Shown here one piece after another: positions 32,960 through 40,740 of a DNA stretch of 43,003 nucleotides; positions within the stretch are counted from its first letter, which is position 1, and each line of letters starts with the position of its first letter. The DNA comes from Chloroflexota bacterium (GTDB lineage: Bacteria > Chloroflexota > Anaerolineae > Anaerolineales > UBA11579): the NCBI GenBank assembly GCA_013112575.1, contig JABFGG010000028.1, positions 1 to 43,003 of the forward strand, given 5' to 3'. The position numbers and the translations under genes are program-made. Below the pieces are notes generated by a model. It saw only the letters and a program-made list of their open reading frames with translations. It was not told where the DNA came from and did not search any database.

Positions 32960-33854
32960 CCAGGTAGTTGTTATCGGCGCAGGCCCGGCTGGTCTGGCGA
33001 CGGCATTACAGTTGAAACGTCAGGGGATTGAGGTCTTGCTGCTTGAGGGGGGGCGGGTAGGTGGCCTTCTGCACAATGCCAACTTAGTGGAGAACTATCC
33101 GGGCTTTCCGGGAGGGTTGCCTGGACCAAAGCTTGTCGCCCTGTTTGCAGAACAGGCGCACCAGGTTGGGGTTGAGATCACCAGGGAAACGGTAGCAACA
33201 CTTCACCGTGAGACGGATTATTTTCACATCGAGACACGCGACAACTCCTACCTGGCATCCATCGTGGTAGTGGCGACGGGCACAAAGCCGAAAACGTTTA
33301 CGGATATAGTTATTCCAGAAAACTTATTAGGACAGGTCTTTTATGAAGTCTATCCTTTGTTGGGCGTGGAGGGTAAACGCATTGCCATAATTGGAGCAGG
33401 GGACGCAGCCTTTGACTATGCCTTGAACTTGAGCGACAAGAATGAAGTACTCATTTTAAATCGTGGCGTGGATATTTCATGTTTGCCTCTTTTGCATGAG
33501 CGCGTGCAAGAAAACCCCAGCATCCAATATTTTGAGCTGACCCGTGTGTTGACGCTTGAAGAGACTCCTCAAAGCATGATTCGGCTGCTTTGTGAGGGAA
33601 GCAAAGGGGAGATTTCTTTTGAGGTCAATGATATGATTGGGGCGATTGGCAGAGTGCCACGCCTTGATTTTATTGCCGACACTTTACAAAAACAAATTAG
33701 TCAACTAGAAACTGACAGCCTTCTGCATTTCGTCGGAGATGTAAAGAATGGGCGTTATCGTCAAACAGCTATCGCTGTTGGAGACGGTATCAGGGCTGCT
33801 ATGAAGATCGAGCAGCGCCTGAAAAATCTTTCATCATTGGAGCATACACTATGA
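32949..33854 (+). CDS. Thioredoxin-reductase-like FAD/NAD(P) oxidoreductase lacking the CxxC
   Basis: Flavoprotein of 301 aa with two dinucleotide folds: FAD motif VVVIGAGPAGLATALQL (about residues 5-21) and NAD(P) motif IAIIGAGDAAFDYAL (about 140-154). The fold and length match low-molecular-weight thioredoxin reductase, but the redox CATC segment expected just before the second fold is absent, so it cannot reduce thioredoxin by the usual route. Ferredoxin-NADP reductase-like (TrxR-type) activity is an alternative. The C-terminal GDVKNGRYRQTAIAVGDGIRAA is the usual FAD-binding end. ATG 32949 was chosen over an upstream frame opening at 32922. It overlaps the next gene by four bases. Confidence 0.85.
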   Translation: MQASQVVVIGAGPAGLATALQLKRQGIEVLLLEGGRVGGLLHNANLVENYPGFPGGLPGPKLVALFAEQAHQVGVEITRETVATLHRETDYFHIETRDNSYLASIVVVATGTKPKTFTDIVIPENLLGQVFYEVYPLLGVEGKRIAIIGAGDAAFDYALNLSDKNEVLILNRGVDISCLPLLHERVQENPSIQYFELTRVLTLEETPQSMIRLLCEGSKGEISFEVNDMIGAIGRVPRLDFIADTLQKQISQLETDSLLHFVGDVKNGRYRQTAIAVGDGIRAAMKIEQRLKNLSSLEHTL

Positions 33855-34798
33855 AGATCATCGCCTCTACTGGGAATGAAGATATTGCAATGGTATACAT
33901 CGTTGACCTGGATGACAACAGGTTGGTGGAGTGCGTCGAAGCTGTGCAACCGCCTATCCCGCGCGAGGAGAAATGGGTACTGATGGTGTCGACCATGTGC
34001 GGCTGCCCGGTGGGTTGTGCCATGTGCGACGCTGGTGGCCTTTACCGTGGCAAGCTGTCTGCGGACGAGGTCTTCTCGCAGATCGATTTCCTGGTGAAGC
34101 AGCGCTATCCTGATTTTTCCATCCCTTCAAAGCAGTTTAAGATCCAGTTTGCGCGCATGGGCGAACCGACTTTGAATCCCGCCGTGCTTGACGTGCTGGG
34201 CCAATTGCAGGAGCGTTATAATGCCCCTGGGATGATGCCTTCGTTCTCGACTATTGCGCCTGCAGGGAGAGAAGAGTTCTTCGAGCGCTTGCTGGAGATC
34301 AAGCAGGATCGGTATAGAGAGGGCCAGTTCCAATTTCAATTCTCTGTCCACACTACAGATACAAAGCATAGGGATGAGATCATTCCCGTGCGCAAATGGG
34401 GCTTTGATGAAATGGCAGCCTATGGCCAGCGTTTTTACCAGCCTGGAGATCGCAAGATCACACTCAACTTTGCCCTCGCACAGGATATGCCACTCGATCC
34501 CGAGGTTCTGAATAACTATTTTGATCCCGATCTGTTCTTGATCAAGATCACGCCTCTCAACCCAACCTATCGTGCAAAAGACAGTGGACTGTCATCCTAT
34601 ATTGATCCACTTGGGGCAGGCGGGGATGATTACCCCATTGTCAAGGCACTTCGGGAGACTGGTTATCAAGTCATTCTGAGCATCGGAGAAGTTGAGGAAA
34701 ATTACATTGGCAGCAACTGTGGGCAATATGTGCAACAGCATCTGCAAGGGAAGCTTGGCCTGGATGGTGGTTATACCTATGAGGTGGTTAACCTCTAA
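33851..34798 (+). CDS. RlmN/Cfr-like radical SAM protein of unknown substrate
   Basis: Radical SAM enzyme of 315 aa. CGCPVGCAMC (about residues 51-60) supplies the CxxxCxxC cluster motif, followed by an FARMGEPTLNP segment (about 97) like the GMGEP motif of RlmN and Cfr. Near the C-terminus, YIGSNCGQYV (about 290) aligns with the AACGQL motif whose Cys is methylated in RlmN/Cfr. The other RlmN catalytic Cys is replaced by Met (VLMVST), with a nearby extra Cys. A methyltransferase-like reaction on an unknown substrate is possible. The ATGA overlap with the flavoprotein suggests that the flavoprotein supplies electrons. Confidence 0.8.
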   Translation: MKIIASTGNEDIAMVYIVDLDDNRLVECVEAVQPPIPREEKWVLMVSTMCGCPVGCAMCDAGGLYRGKLSADEVFSQIDFLVKQRYPDFSIPSKQFKIQFARMGEPTLNPAVLDVLGQLQERYNAPGMMPSFSTIAPAGREEFFERLLEIKQDRYREGQFQFQFSVHTTDTKHRDEIIPVRKWGFDEMAAYGQRFYQPGDRKITLNFALAQDMPLDPEVLNNYFDPDLFLIKITPLNPTYRAKDSGLSSYIDPLGAGGDDYPIVKALRETGYQVILSIGEVEENYIGSNCGQYVQQHLQGKLGLDGGYTYEVVNL

Positions 34799-34844
34799 AC
34801 TTAGAATCACAGTTACCAGAGAATAATTTGCTTATTAAACGGTC

Positions 34845-34872
34845 AGGAGGATGGCAATTACGCCATCCTCCT
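34845..34872. terminator. Convergent hairpin between the radical SAM gene and rnpB
   Basis: Perfect 11-bp arms AGGAGGATGGC (34845-34855) and GCCATCCTCCT (34862-34872) close a 6-base loop. No long T-run follows on either strand, so it may be a processing or weak termination structure for both transcripts. Confidence 0.5.
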
Positions 34873-34880
34873 GTTGCATC

Positions 34881-35325
34881 AGGCCAGGTCGGTCTATAAG
34901 CCGCATTCTGTTAAGCATTGGCTTGCCAATGCCCTGGTAGCTATCTATCTGGGCTGCAAGTCTCCTTGCAGCTCAAGCAGCCTACCCGGAACTCAACGAG
35001 AACGAGCCGCTCCCGTCCCATTGCGAACAATGGGATTTGTCCCTGCTTGGCCTTGCTCCTGGTGGGGGTTGCCTGGCTGCCAACATTGCTGCTGACACCG
35101 GTGGTCTCTTACAACGCAATTGCTGGGCAACTACGCGCCAACTCACGATGTGAATTGGCCCACCTTTGCACCCTTACCGACTGAACATGTTCAGTTTGGT
35201 GGTTTGTTTCTGTGGCCCGGTCCGGCAGGTTGCCCCGCCCCGGGTATTACCCGGCACCGTGCCCTGTGGAGTGCGGACTTTCCTCAGCCCAACGAATTGA
35301 GCCGCAGCCACCCGACCAACCTGGT
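34881..35325 (-). ncRNA. rnpB: RNase P RNA (bacterial type A)
   Basis: Catalytic RNA of RNase P, about 445 nt, transcribed leftward. The 5' P4 strand GAGGAAAGTCCG (plus-strand 35274-35285 read in reverse complement) and the 3' P4 region ACAGAA...GGCTTATAG (plus-strand about 34894-34912) are the universal marks. Terminal strands GGTCGG near the 5' end and CCGACC near the 3' end pair as P1. The 5' end was placed at 35325 from the promoter spacing, the 3' end from the P1 partner. Apparent reading frames across it are artefacts. Confidence 0.95.
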
Positions 35326-35331
35326 GATTGA

Positions 35332-35360
35332 ATCATACTTGGATTGGTATGGGGCGTCAA
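35332..35360 (-). promoter_or_regulatory. rnpB: rnpB promoter
   Basis: On the minus strand TTGACG (plus-strand 35355-35360) and TATGAT (plus-strand 35332-35337) are 17 bp apart. The expected transcript start, about 35325, coincides with the P1 helix start of RNase P RNA. Confidence 0.8.
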
Positions 35361-35423
35361 TGCAAGCCCTGCTACATGGTGATAGAGAAGTATTAGAAAT
35401 TTGACCAAAGCGCTCAAGAAGTA

Positions 35424-35452
35424 TTGACGGGGACTGCTAAAGTTTGTATAAT
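35424..35452 (+). promoter_or_regulatory. rpoB: rpoB promoter
   Basis: TTGACG (35424-35429) and consensus TATAAT (35447-35452) are 17 bp apart. The start is expected near 35459. It is divergent from the rnpB promoter, with 63 bp between the two -35 elements. Confidence 0.82.
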
Positions 35453-35467
35453 CCCTCTGAATCTGAA

Positions 35468-35504
35468 AGGCATTTTCTGGAAAAACAGGAAATGCCTGTT
35501 TTTT
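35468..35504 (+). terminator. rpoB: Intrinsic terminator/attenuator in the rpoB leader
   Basis: A 12-bp stem with one G-U pair (35468-35479 with 35486-35497) and a GAAAAA loop is followed by GTTTTTT. It lies only about 10 bases after the predicted transcript start and 52 bases before the rpoB start, with no gene between, so transcripts must read through it. Confidence 0.8.
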
Positions 35505-35555
35505 GCTGTTTAACGAAGTTGCGTTTTCGTTTTTATACCTGCCAGGAGTTGATGG

Positions 35556-38500
35556 ATGGTGCAAGTGCTGCCAAGCAAATCGTATTCCCGTATCCCCGTA
35601 AAACTTGATCTTCCCAACCTGATCGAAGTCCAACTCGAATCCTTTGAACGCCTTAAAGCCGGTGGGCTTTCTGATCTGTTCCATGAGGTTTCCCCCATTG
35701 AGTCCTATAACAAGGGCATGAAGCTGTATTTTCCCAGCCGCAGCCCCGAAGCTGAACAGTGGGACCTGACCTATTGGTTTGAAGAACCTAAATATTCCAT
35801 TGAAGAGTGCATGGAGCGTGACCTGACCTACTCAAGCCCCATGTATGTCTCTGTACTTTTGGCTGGCCCGGATATTCCCGAGCCGATCAAGCAGGAGATC
35901 TTCCTGGGCGATTTCCCTGAGATGACCCCTAAGGGTACTTTCATTATTAATGGTACCGAGCGTGTGGTCGTATCTCAGTTGATCCGTTCGCCTGGTGTGT
36001 ATTTCGAAGCTCCTGTTGATCGTTCCACCGGCCGTCGCCTGGCGATGTCCAAGTTGATCCCTGACCGGGGCGCCTGGATGGAGTTCGAGACGCGCAAGAC
36101 AGATTACCTGACCCTGAAATTTAACCGCAAGCGCACCATTCCAATTACCATCTTTTTGCGTGCCCTGGCTGCCGTAGATGATGGCATCAAGGACAACCCC
36201 CTCAAAGAGGGTACCGATGAGGAGATCCTGGCGCTGTTTGAAGATGTAGATACCAATGAAGACCGCATGTACATGCCTGCGACCCTCAAGCAGGAACCTG
36301 AATGGGATCTGAGCGATGGCAAGACTGTTGCCGAAGCTGCCTTGATCGAATTCTTCAAACGCATGCGCCCTGGCGATCCAGCAACGCTGGACAACGCCCG
36401 TGAATTTCTTGAGGGCCAATTATTCGACCAGCGTCACTATGACCTGGAACGTGTGGGTCGTTACAAGCTCAACCAAAAACTGGAATTAACCGATAAAGTC
36501 CCGCTGACTCATCGCACGATCACTAAGTGGGACATCATCCGTCTGGCCCGCCGTATGATCCTGATCAACAACGGTGCAGAAACAGCCGATGATATCGATC
36601 ACCTGGGTAATCGGAGAATCAAGACTGTAGGCGAGTTGATCCAGAACAAATTACGGATTGGTTTACGCCGCATGGAACGCGTCATCAAAGAACGCATGTC
36701 CATCCGCGATCAGGACCAGTTGTCACCAGTAACCCTTATTAACATCCGCCCGGTGGTGGCGTCATTACGTGAGTTCTTTGGCTCCAGCCAGCTTTCACAA
36801 TTCATGGAGCAGACTAACCCCCTTTCGGAGTTAAAGCACAAACGCACCGTATCGGCCTTAGGCCCCGGCGGTTTGCGCCGTGAGCGTGCCGGCTTTGATG
36901 TGCGTGACGTGCATCACTCGCACTATGGTCGTATCTGCCCTATTGAAACCCCTGAAGGCCCGAACATTGGTTTGATCGGTCGCCTGGCTTCCTTTGCCCG
37001 TGTCAACGAATATGGTTTCGTGGAAACACCTTATCGTAAGGTGTTGCATTCTATGAAGCCCAAGGACAAGGCTCTTGTTGGCCGTATGCTCAATGAGGAC
37101 CTGGAAGACTCGAAGGGTAAAGTAATTGCCAAGGAAGGCACACGCATCGACGAAGCCCTGGGTAAGAAGATCGCTGGCTCCGACGTTGATGAGGTTTCCA
37201 TCGAGGCTTACATCAGTAAAGAAACAGTTTTCCTCTCCGCTGACACTGAGGACAAATTCCGTATTGCGCAGGCGAATACTGCCATCAATGAATTTCAGGA
37301 ATTTGAGCGCCCGCGTATTTCATGCCGGTTCCAGTCTGGGTTCTTTTTCACCAGCCCTGAGGATGTCCATTATATGGACGTGGCTCCCCACCAGGTTGTC
37401 GGCATCAGTGCTGCTTTGATCCCTTTCCTGGAACATGATGACGCCAACCGCGCTTTGATGGGTTCGAACATGATGTCGCAGGCTGTGCCTTTGGTTTCGC
37501 CTGAGGTGCCGCTTGTATCGACAGGCATGGAGAACTTCGCTGCTCAGGATTCTGGCCAGGTAGTTACTGCCATAAATGATGGTGAAGTGCTGTCTGTCTC
37601 TGGAGACCACATTGTATTGAAGTACAAAGGTGGCGAAGAGAAAACCTTTAACCTGCGGAAATACCAACGGTCTAACCAGAATACCTGTATTGACCAGCGC
37701 CCGGCAGTCGTCAAAGGGCAAAGAGTGAAGCGCGGTGATGTAATTGCTGACTCTTCATCCACCCGTGATGGCAAGCTGGCCCTTGGCCAGAACGTCACGA
37801 TCGCTTTCCTGTCATGGGAAGGCGGCAACTTCGAGGATGCTATCCTGATCTCCGAACGACTGGTGCAGGATGATCGCTTCACTTCTATTCATATTGAAAA
37901 GTACGAGTTGGAAGCCCGCGATACCAAGCTGGGTCCGGAGGAGATCACCCGGGACATTCCTAATGTCGGTGAAGACTCCATTAAAGACCTGGATGAGTAT
38001 GGCATCATCCGTGTGGGCGCAGAAGTCGGCCCCATGGATATTCTGGTTGGCAAGATCACACCAAAAGGTGAAAAAGAGTTGACTCCTGAAGAACGCCTGT
38101 TGCGAGCCATCTTCGGTGAAAAATCCCGTGATGTGAAAGACACTTCACTGCGTATGCCCCATGGTGAACGCGGCAAGGTTGTGGATGTACAGGTCTTCTC
38201 CCGTGAAGACAACATTGACCTCTCTGCTGGCGTTGAACAGATGGTACGCGTTTCTGTTGCCCAACGCCGCAAGATCCAGACAGGTGACAAGATGTCTGGC
38301 CGCCATGGTAACAAGGGTGTGGTTTCCAAGGTCGTGCCTGTTGAAGATATGCCTTTCCTGGATGATGGCACCCCAGTGGACATCATTCTTAACCCCTTGG
38401 GTGTACCCGGTCGTATGAACATCGGACAGGTACTTGAAACCCATTTGGGCTGGGCGGCAGAGCGCTTAGGTTTCCGCGCTGTTGTGCCTGTGTTTGACGG

Positions 38501-39467
38501 CGCAAGCGAGGCTGAAATTGAAGGTGAACTGGCGCGGGCCTGGATGATCGATCACGCCTGGCGTGAGGTAGCCTCTAAGGCGTGGGAATGGTTAGAAGAG
38601 CAGGATGCTGAATACGATCCTGAAAACTTTGAAGATGAGAACGAAGTTCGTAACCTTTACTTGGAAAGCTGGTTAGGTGAACGCAAGTATGATGTTTATC
38701 GCATGATTTCAGAGCCTGTCTATGCTCGCCGTTCAGCTTTGCGTGAATGGTTACGAGATAGTGGCTACGATCCCGATCAAGTCCTGGATTTTGAAGAAAA
38801 TCAGGTTGTTCCGCACGAACGTTTGGCTCAAACAGAACGCGCCATCAACACCTGTCTGCGCATCTGGCTCGGGCACATGGGCGAAAAAGATCCAAGCAAG
38901 ATCAAAGATGAAGACTTGCAAGCACGCGCCGAAAAGAAAATGGTGGCAACCAGCCAGCCAATGCCGACCTTAGGAAAGCAAGTTTTGCGCGACGGTATGT
39001 CCGGCAAGCCATATGACCTGCCTGTTACAGTTGGCATCATGACCATGCTGAAGCTGCACCATCTTGTTGAAGACAAAGTGCATGCTCGTTCGACAGGCCC
39101 TTACAGCCTTGTGACGCAGCAGCCTCTGGGTGGTAAAGCCCAGTTCGGCGGCCAACGCTTTGGCGAGATGGAAGTATGGGCCTTGGAAGCTTATGGTGCA
39201 GCTTATACTTTACAAGAAATGCTAACGGTCAAATCCGATGATGTACAGGGGCGTGTGAAGACATACGAAGCCATTGTCAAAGGTGAGCCTATTGAAGAGC
39301 CCGGCATCCCGGCTTCCTTCCGCGTGCTTGTCAAGGAACTGCAAAGTCTTGGCTTATCCGTTGAGGCGCTTACAGAAGAAGGCGTGATCAAGTTCGGCAA
39401 AGAAGAAGAACGCCAACGCTTGCCTCGCCTGGGTACCGGCTTGCTCGGTCTGGGTGAAAAACTGTAG
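35556..39467 (+). CDS. rpoB: RNA polymerase beta subunit
   Basis: Beta subunit of core RNA polymerase, 1303 aa. All conserved regions are present, for example SQLSQFMEQTNPLSE (rifampicin region), ALGPGGLRRERAGF, GRICPIETPEGPNIGL, GGNFEDAILISERL, MSGRHGNKGVVS and the final GGKAQFGGQRFGEMEVWALE. Between the conserved FDGASEAEI and DGMSGKPYDLPVTVG segments lies an extra mostly acidic, helical stretch of about 130 residues, absent from the E. coli and B. subtilis proteins. The gene has its own promoter, leader terminator and 3' terminator; neither rplJ/rplL upstream nor rpoC downstream is present. AGGAG precedes ATG 35556. Confidence 0.97.
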   Translation: MVQVLPSKSYSRIPVKLDLPNLIEVQLESFERLKAGGLSDLFHEVSPIESYNKGMKLYFPSRSPEAEQWDLTYWFEEPKYSIEECMERDLTYSSPMYVSVLLAGPDIPEPIKQEIFLGDFPEMTPKGTFIINGTERVVVSQLIRSPGVYFEAPVDRSTGRRLAMSKLIPDRGAWMEFETRKTDYLTLKFNRKRTIPITIFLRALAAVDDGIKDNPLKEGTDEEILALFEDVDTNEDRMYMPATLKQEPEWDLSDGKTVAEAALIEFFKRMRPGDPATLDNAREFLEGQLFDQRHYDLERVGRYKLNQKLELTDKVPLTHRTITKWDIIRLARRMILINNGAETADDIDHLGNRRIKTVGELIQNKLRIGLRRMERVIKERMSIRDQDQLSPVTLINIRPVVASLREFFGSSQLSQFMEQTNPLSELKHKRTVSALGPGGLRRERAGFDVRDVHHSHYGRICPIETPEGPNIGLIGRLASFARVNEYGFVETPYRKVLHSMKPKDKALVGRMLNEDLEDSKGKVIAKEGTRIDEALGKKIAGSDVDEVSIEAYISKETVFLSADTEDKFRIAQANTAINEFQEFERPRISCRFQSGFFFTSPEDVHYMDVAPHQVVGISAALIPFLEHDDANRALMGSNMMSQAVPLVSPEVPLVSTGMENFAAQDSGQVVTAINDGEVLSVSGDHIVLKYKGGEEKTFNLRKYQRSNQNTCIDQRPAVVKGQRVKRGDVIADSSSTRDGKLALGQNVTIAFLSWEGGNFEDAILISERLVQDDRFTSIHIEKYELEARDTKLGPEEITRDIPNVGEDSIKDLDEYGIIRVGAEVGPMDILVGKITPKGEKELTPEERLLRAIFGEKSRDVKDTSLRMPHGERGKVVDVQVFSREDNIDLSAGVEQMVRVSVAQRRKIQTGDKMSGRHGNKGVVSKVVPVEDMPFLDDGTPVDIILNPLGVPGRMNIGQVLETHLGWAAERLGFRAVVPVFDGASEAEIEGELARAWMIDHAWREVASKAWEWLEEQDAEYDPENFEDENEVRNLYLESWLGERKYDVYRMISEPVYARRSALREWLRDSGYDPDQVLDFEENQVVPHERLAQTERAINTCLRIWLGHMGEKDPSKIKDEDLQARAEKKMVATSQPMPTLGKQVLRDGMSGKPYDLPVTVGIMTMLKLHHLVEDKVHARSTGPYSLVTQQPLGGKAQFGGQRFGEMEVWALEAYGAAYTLQEMLTVKSDDVQGRVKTYEAIVKGEPIEEPGIPASFRVLVKELQSLGLSVEALTEEGVIKFGKEEERQRLPRLGTGLLGLGEKL

Positions 39468-39493
39468 AAAAGAAATAAAATTTTGTTGTTTTT

Positions 39494-39528
39494 GAGGGTA
39501 CAACCAGTCAGGTTGTACCCTCTTTTTT
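39494..39528 (+). terminator. Intrinsic terminator of rpoB
   Basis: Perfect 12-bp arms GAGGGTACAACC and GGTTGTACCCTC around a 5-base loop, followed by TTTTTT. It separates rpoB from the rpsL operon. Confidence 0.92.
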
Positions 39529-39552
39529 CGCCCTGAATCGAGCAAATTTACC

Positions 39553-39581
39553 TTGACTTCATTAAAGCTTGGTGATAAAAT
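39553..39581 (+). promoter_or_regulatory. rpsL-rpsG-fusA-tuf promoter
   Basis: TTGACT (39553-39558) and TAAAAT (39576-39581) are 17 bp apart; the transcript start is expected near 39588, giving a leader of about 150 nt. Confidence 0.78.
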
Positions 39582-39652
39582 CCGCATTCGTGGCTGTTTG
39601 AAAAAGAATATACCTCAGGGCCAGTGTGCCCAACTTCATAGTGCAAGTGTTT

Positions 39653-39690
39653 CGAGGCCATCCTGCATCATTACGATGGCCTCGTTTTTT
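39653..39690 (+). terminator. Intrinsic terminator/attenuator in the rpsL leader
   Basis: Perfect 10-bp arms CGAGGCCATC (39653-39662) and GATGGCCTCG (39675-39684) with a 12-base loop are followed by six T. No gene lies between the promoter and this hairpin, so it can only act on the rpsL operon transcript. A small upstream hairpin (GGGC/GCCC near 39618-39631) might form part of a switch. Confidence 0.8.
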
Positions 39691-39740
39691 GGAAAACGGT
39701 CACACAAAAAGTAGAGAAACAACAAGATCTGGAGATAGAT

Positions 39741-40157
39741 GTGCCGACGATCAATCAGTTAGTTCGCAGGGGTCGCAAGACCAAAAATAAGAAAAGTACT
39801 GCGCCTGCACTACAGTATGTGTTCAATGCGCAGAAGCAACGCCGTATTCGTCAGCCCAAGGGCGCTCCCCAAAAGCGTGGCGTGTGTACTATCGTGCGCA
39901 CGATGACGCCTAAGAAGCCGAATTCGGCTTTGCGCAAGATCGCCCGTGTGCGCCTCTCCAATGGTCTTGAAGTCACCGCTTACATCCCCGGTGAGGGCCA
40001 CCAGCTTCAAGAGCACTCCGTTGTGCTTGTGCGTGGTGGCCGTGTGAAAGACCTTCCAGGCGTCCGCTACCACATTGTGCGTGGCGTCCTCGACTCGGTC
40101 GGTGTGGATGATCGCCAACAGGCCCGTTCGAAATACGGAGCCAAAAGGCCTAAATAA
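39741..40157 (+). CDS. rpsL: 30S ribosomal protein S12
   Basis: Decoding-centre protein of the small subunit, 138 aa. The invariant TPKKPNSALRK (about residues 53-63) and GGRVKDLPGVRYH (about 98-110) segments are intact, including both lysines whose mutation gives streptomycin resistance. The start is GTG 39741 with GGAG upstream; the ATG two bases earlier is out of frame. It is the first gene of a classical str operon order rpsL-rpsG-fusA-tuf. Confidence 0.97.
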   Translation: MPTINQLVRRGRKTKNKKSTAPALQYVFNAQKQRRIRQPKGAPQKRGVCTIVRTMTPKKPNSALRKIARVRLSNGLEVTAYIPGEGHQLQEHSVVLVRGGRVKDLPGVRYHIVRGVLDSVGVDDRQQARSKYGAKRPK

Positions 40158-40166
40158 TAAAAAGTG

Positions 40167-40192
40167 ATCGCCGGTGAAGGTTTACCGGCGAT
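40167..40192 (+). promoter_or_regulatory. Hairpin in the rpsL-rpsG intercistronic region
   Basis: Arms ATCGCCGGT (40167-40175) and ACCGGCGAT (40184-40192) form a 9-bp stem with an 8-base loop and no T-run. In E. coli, S7 binds the rpsL-rpsG gap for autogenous control; an equivalent role here is inferred from position only. Confidence 0.5.
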
Positions 40193-40229
40193 TATAGTGA
40201 GATTGTAAGAAGAAGTACGGAGAAAGAAC

Positions 40230-40709
40230 ATGCCGAGACGTTATCGTCCAGAGCGCCGCAAAGCTGATCCCGATGTGCGTTACGCCAACGTGGAAGTGCA
40301 ATCGTTTATCAACCGCGTCATGAAAGGCGGCAAGAAGAGTACAGCACAACGTGTTGTGTATGGTGCTTTTGATTTGATCGAAGAGCGCACAAAACAGAAC
40401 CCTCTTGAAGTGTTCCTGAAGGCTTTGCAGAATGTGTCACCAGTCATGGAAGTGCGCCCCCGCCGTGTGGGCGGTGCTACCTATCAGGTTCCCATGGAAG
40501 TAGAAAAACATCGCCAGTTTGCTTTGGCAACTCGTTGGTTGATCGGGGCTGCCCGTGACAGAAGTGATAACTCTTTTTCCGAACAACTGGCTGCAGAATT
40601 AACAGATGCCGCCAATGAACAAGGTTCCGCCGTGCGCAAGCGCGAGGAAGCACACCGTATGGCTGAGGCCAACCGTGCTTTTTCCCATTATCGTATTGGA
40701 CGCCGTTAG
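40230..40709 (+). CDS. rpsG: 30S ribosomal protein S7
   Basis: Primary 16S rRNA-binding protein that organises the 30S head, 159 aa. The family pattern MPRRYRPERRK...DPDVRYANV and the VMKGGKKSTAQRVVY, NVSPVMEVRPRRVGGATYQVP segments are clear. ATG 40230 follows CGGAGAAAG. It lies 72 bases after rpsL, with a stable hairpin between, and 31 bases before fusA. Confidence 0.97.
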   Translation: MPRRYRPERRKADPDVRYANVEVQSFINRVMKGGKKSTAQRVVYGAFDLIEERTKQNPLEVFLKALQNVSPVMEVRPRRVGGATYQVPMEVEKHRQFALATRWLIGAARDRSDNSFSEQLAAELTDAANEQGSAVRKREEAHRMAEANRAFSHYRIGRR

Positions 40710-40740
40710 TCTGGTATTTGAATGTAGTTGGTATTAGAGA

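Noticed and set aside
34874..35404. Several plus-strand frames
   Set aside because: They run across RNase P RNA, which explains the sequence; cysteine- and tryptophan-rich translations are typical of read-through of structured RNA.
35247..35684. Minus-strand frame of 145 codons
   Set aside because: It spans the rnpB 5' end, the divergent promoters and the rpoB start, so it is a shadow frame.
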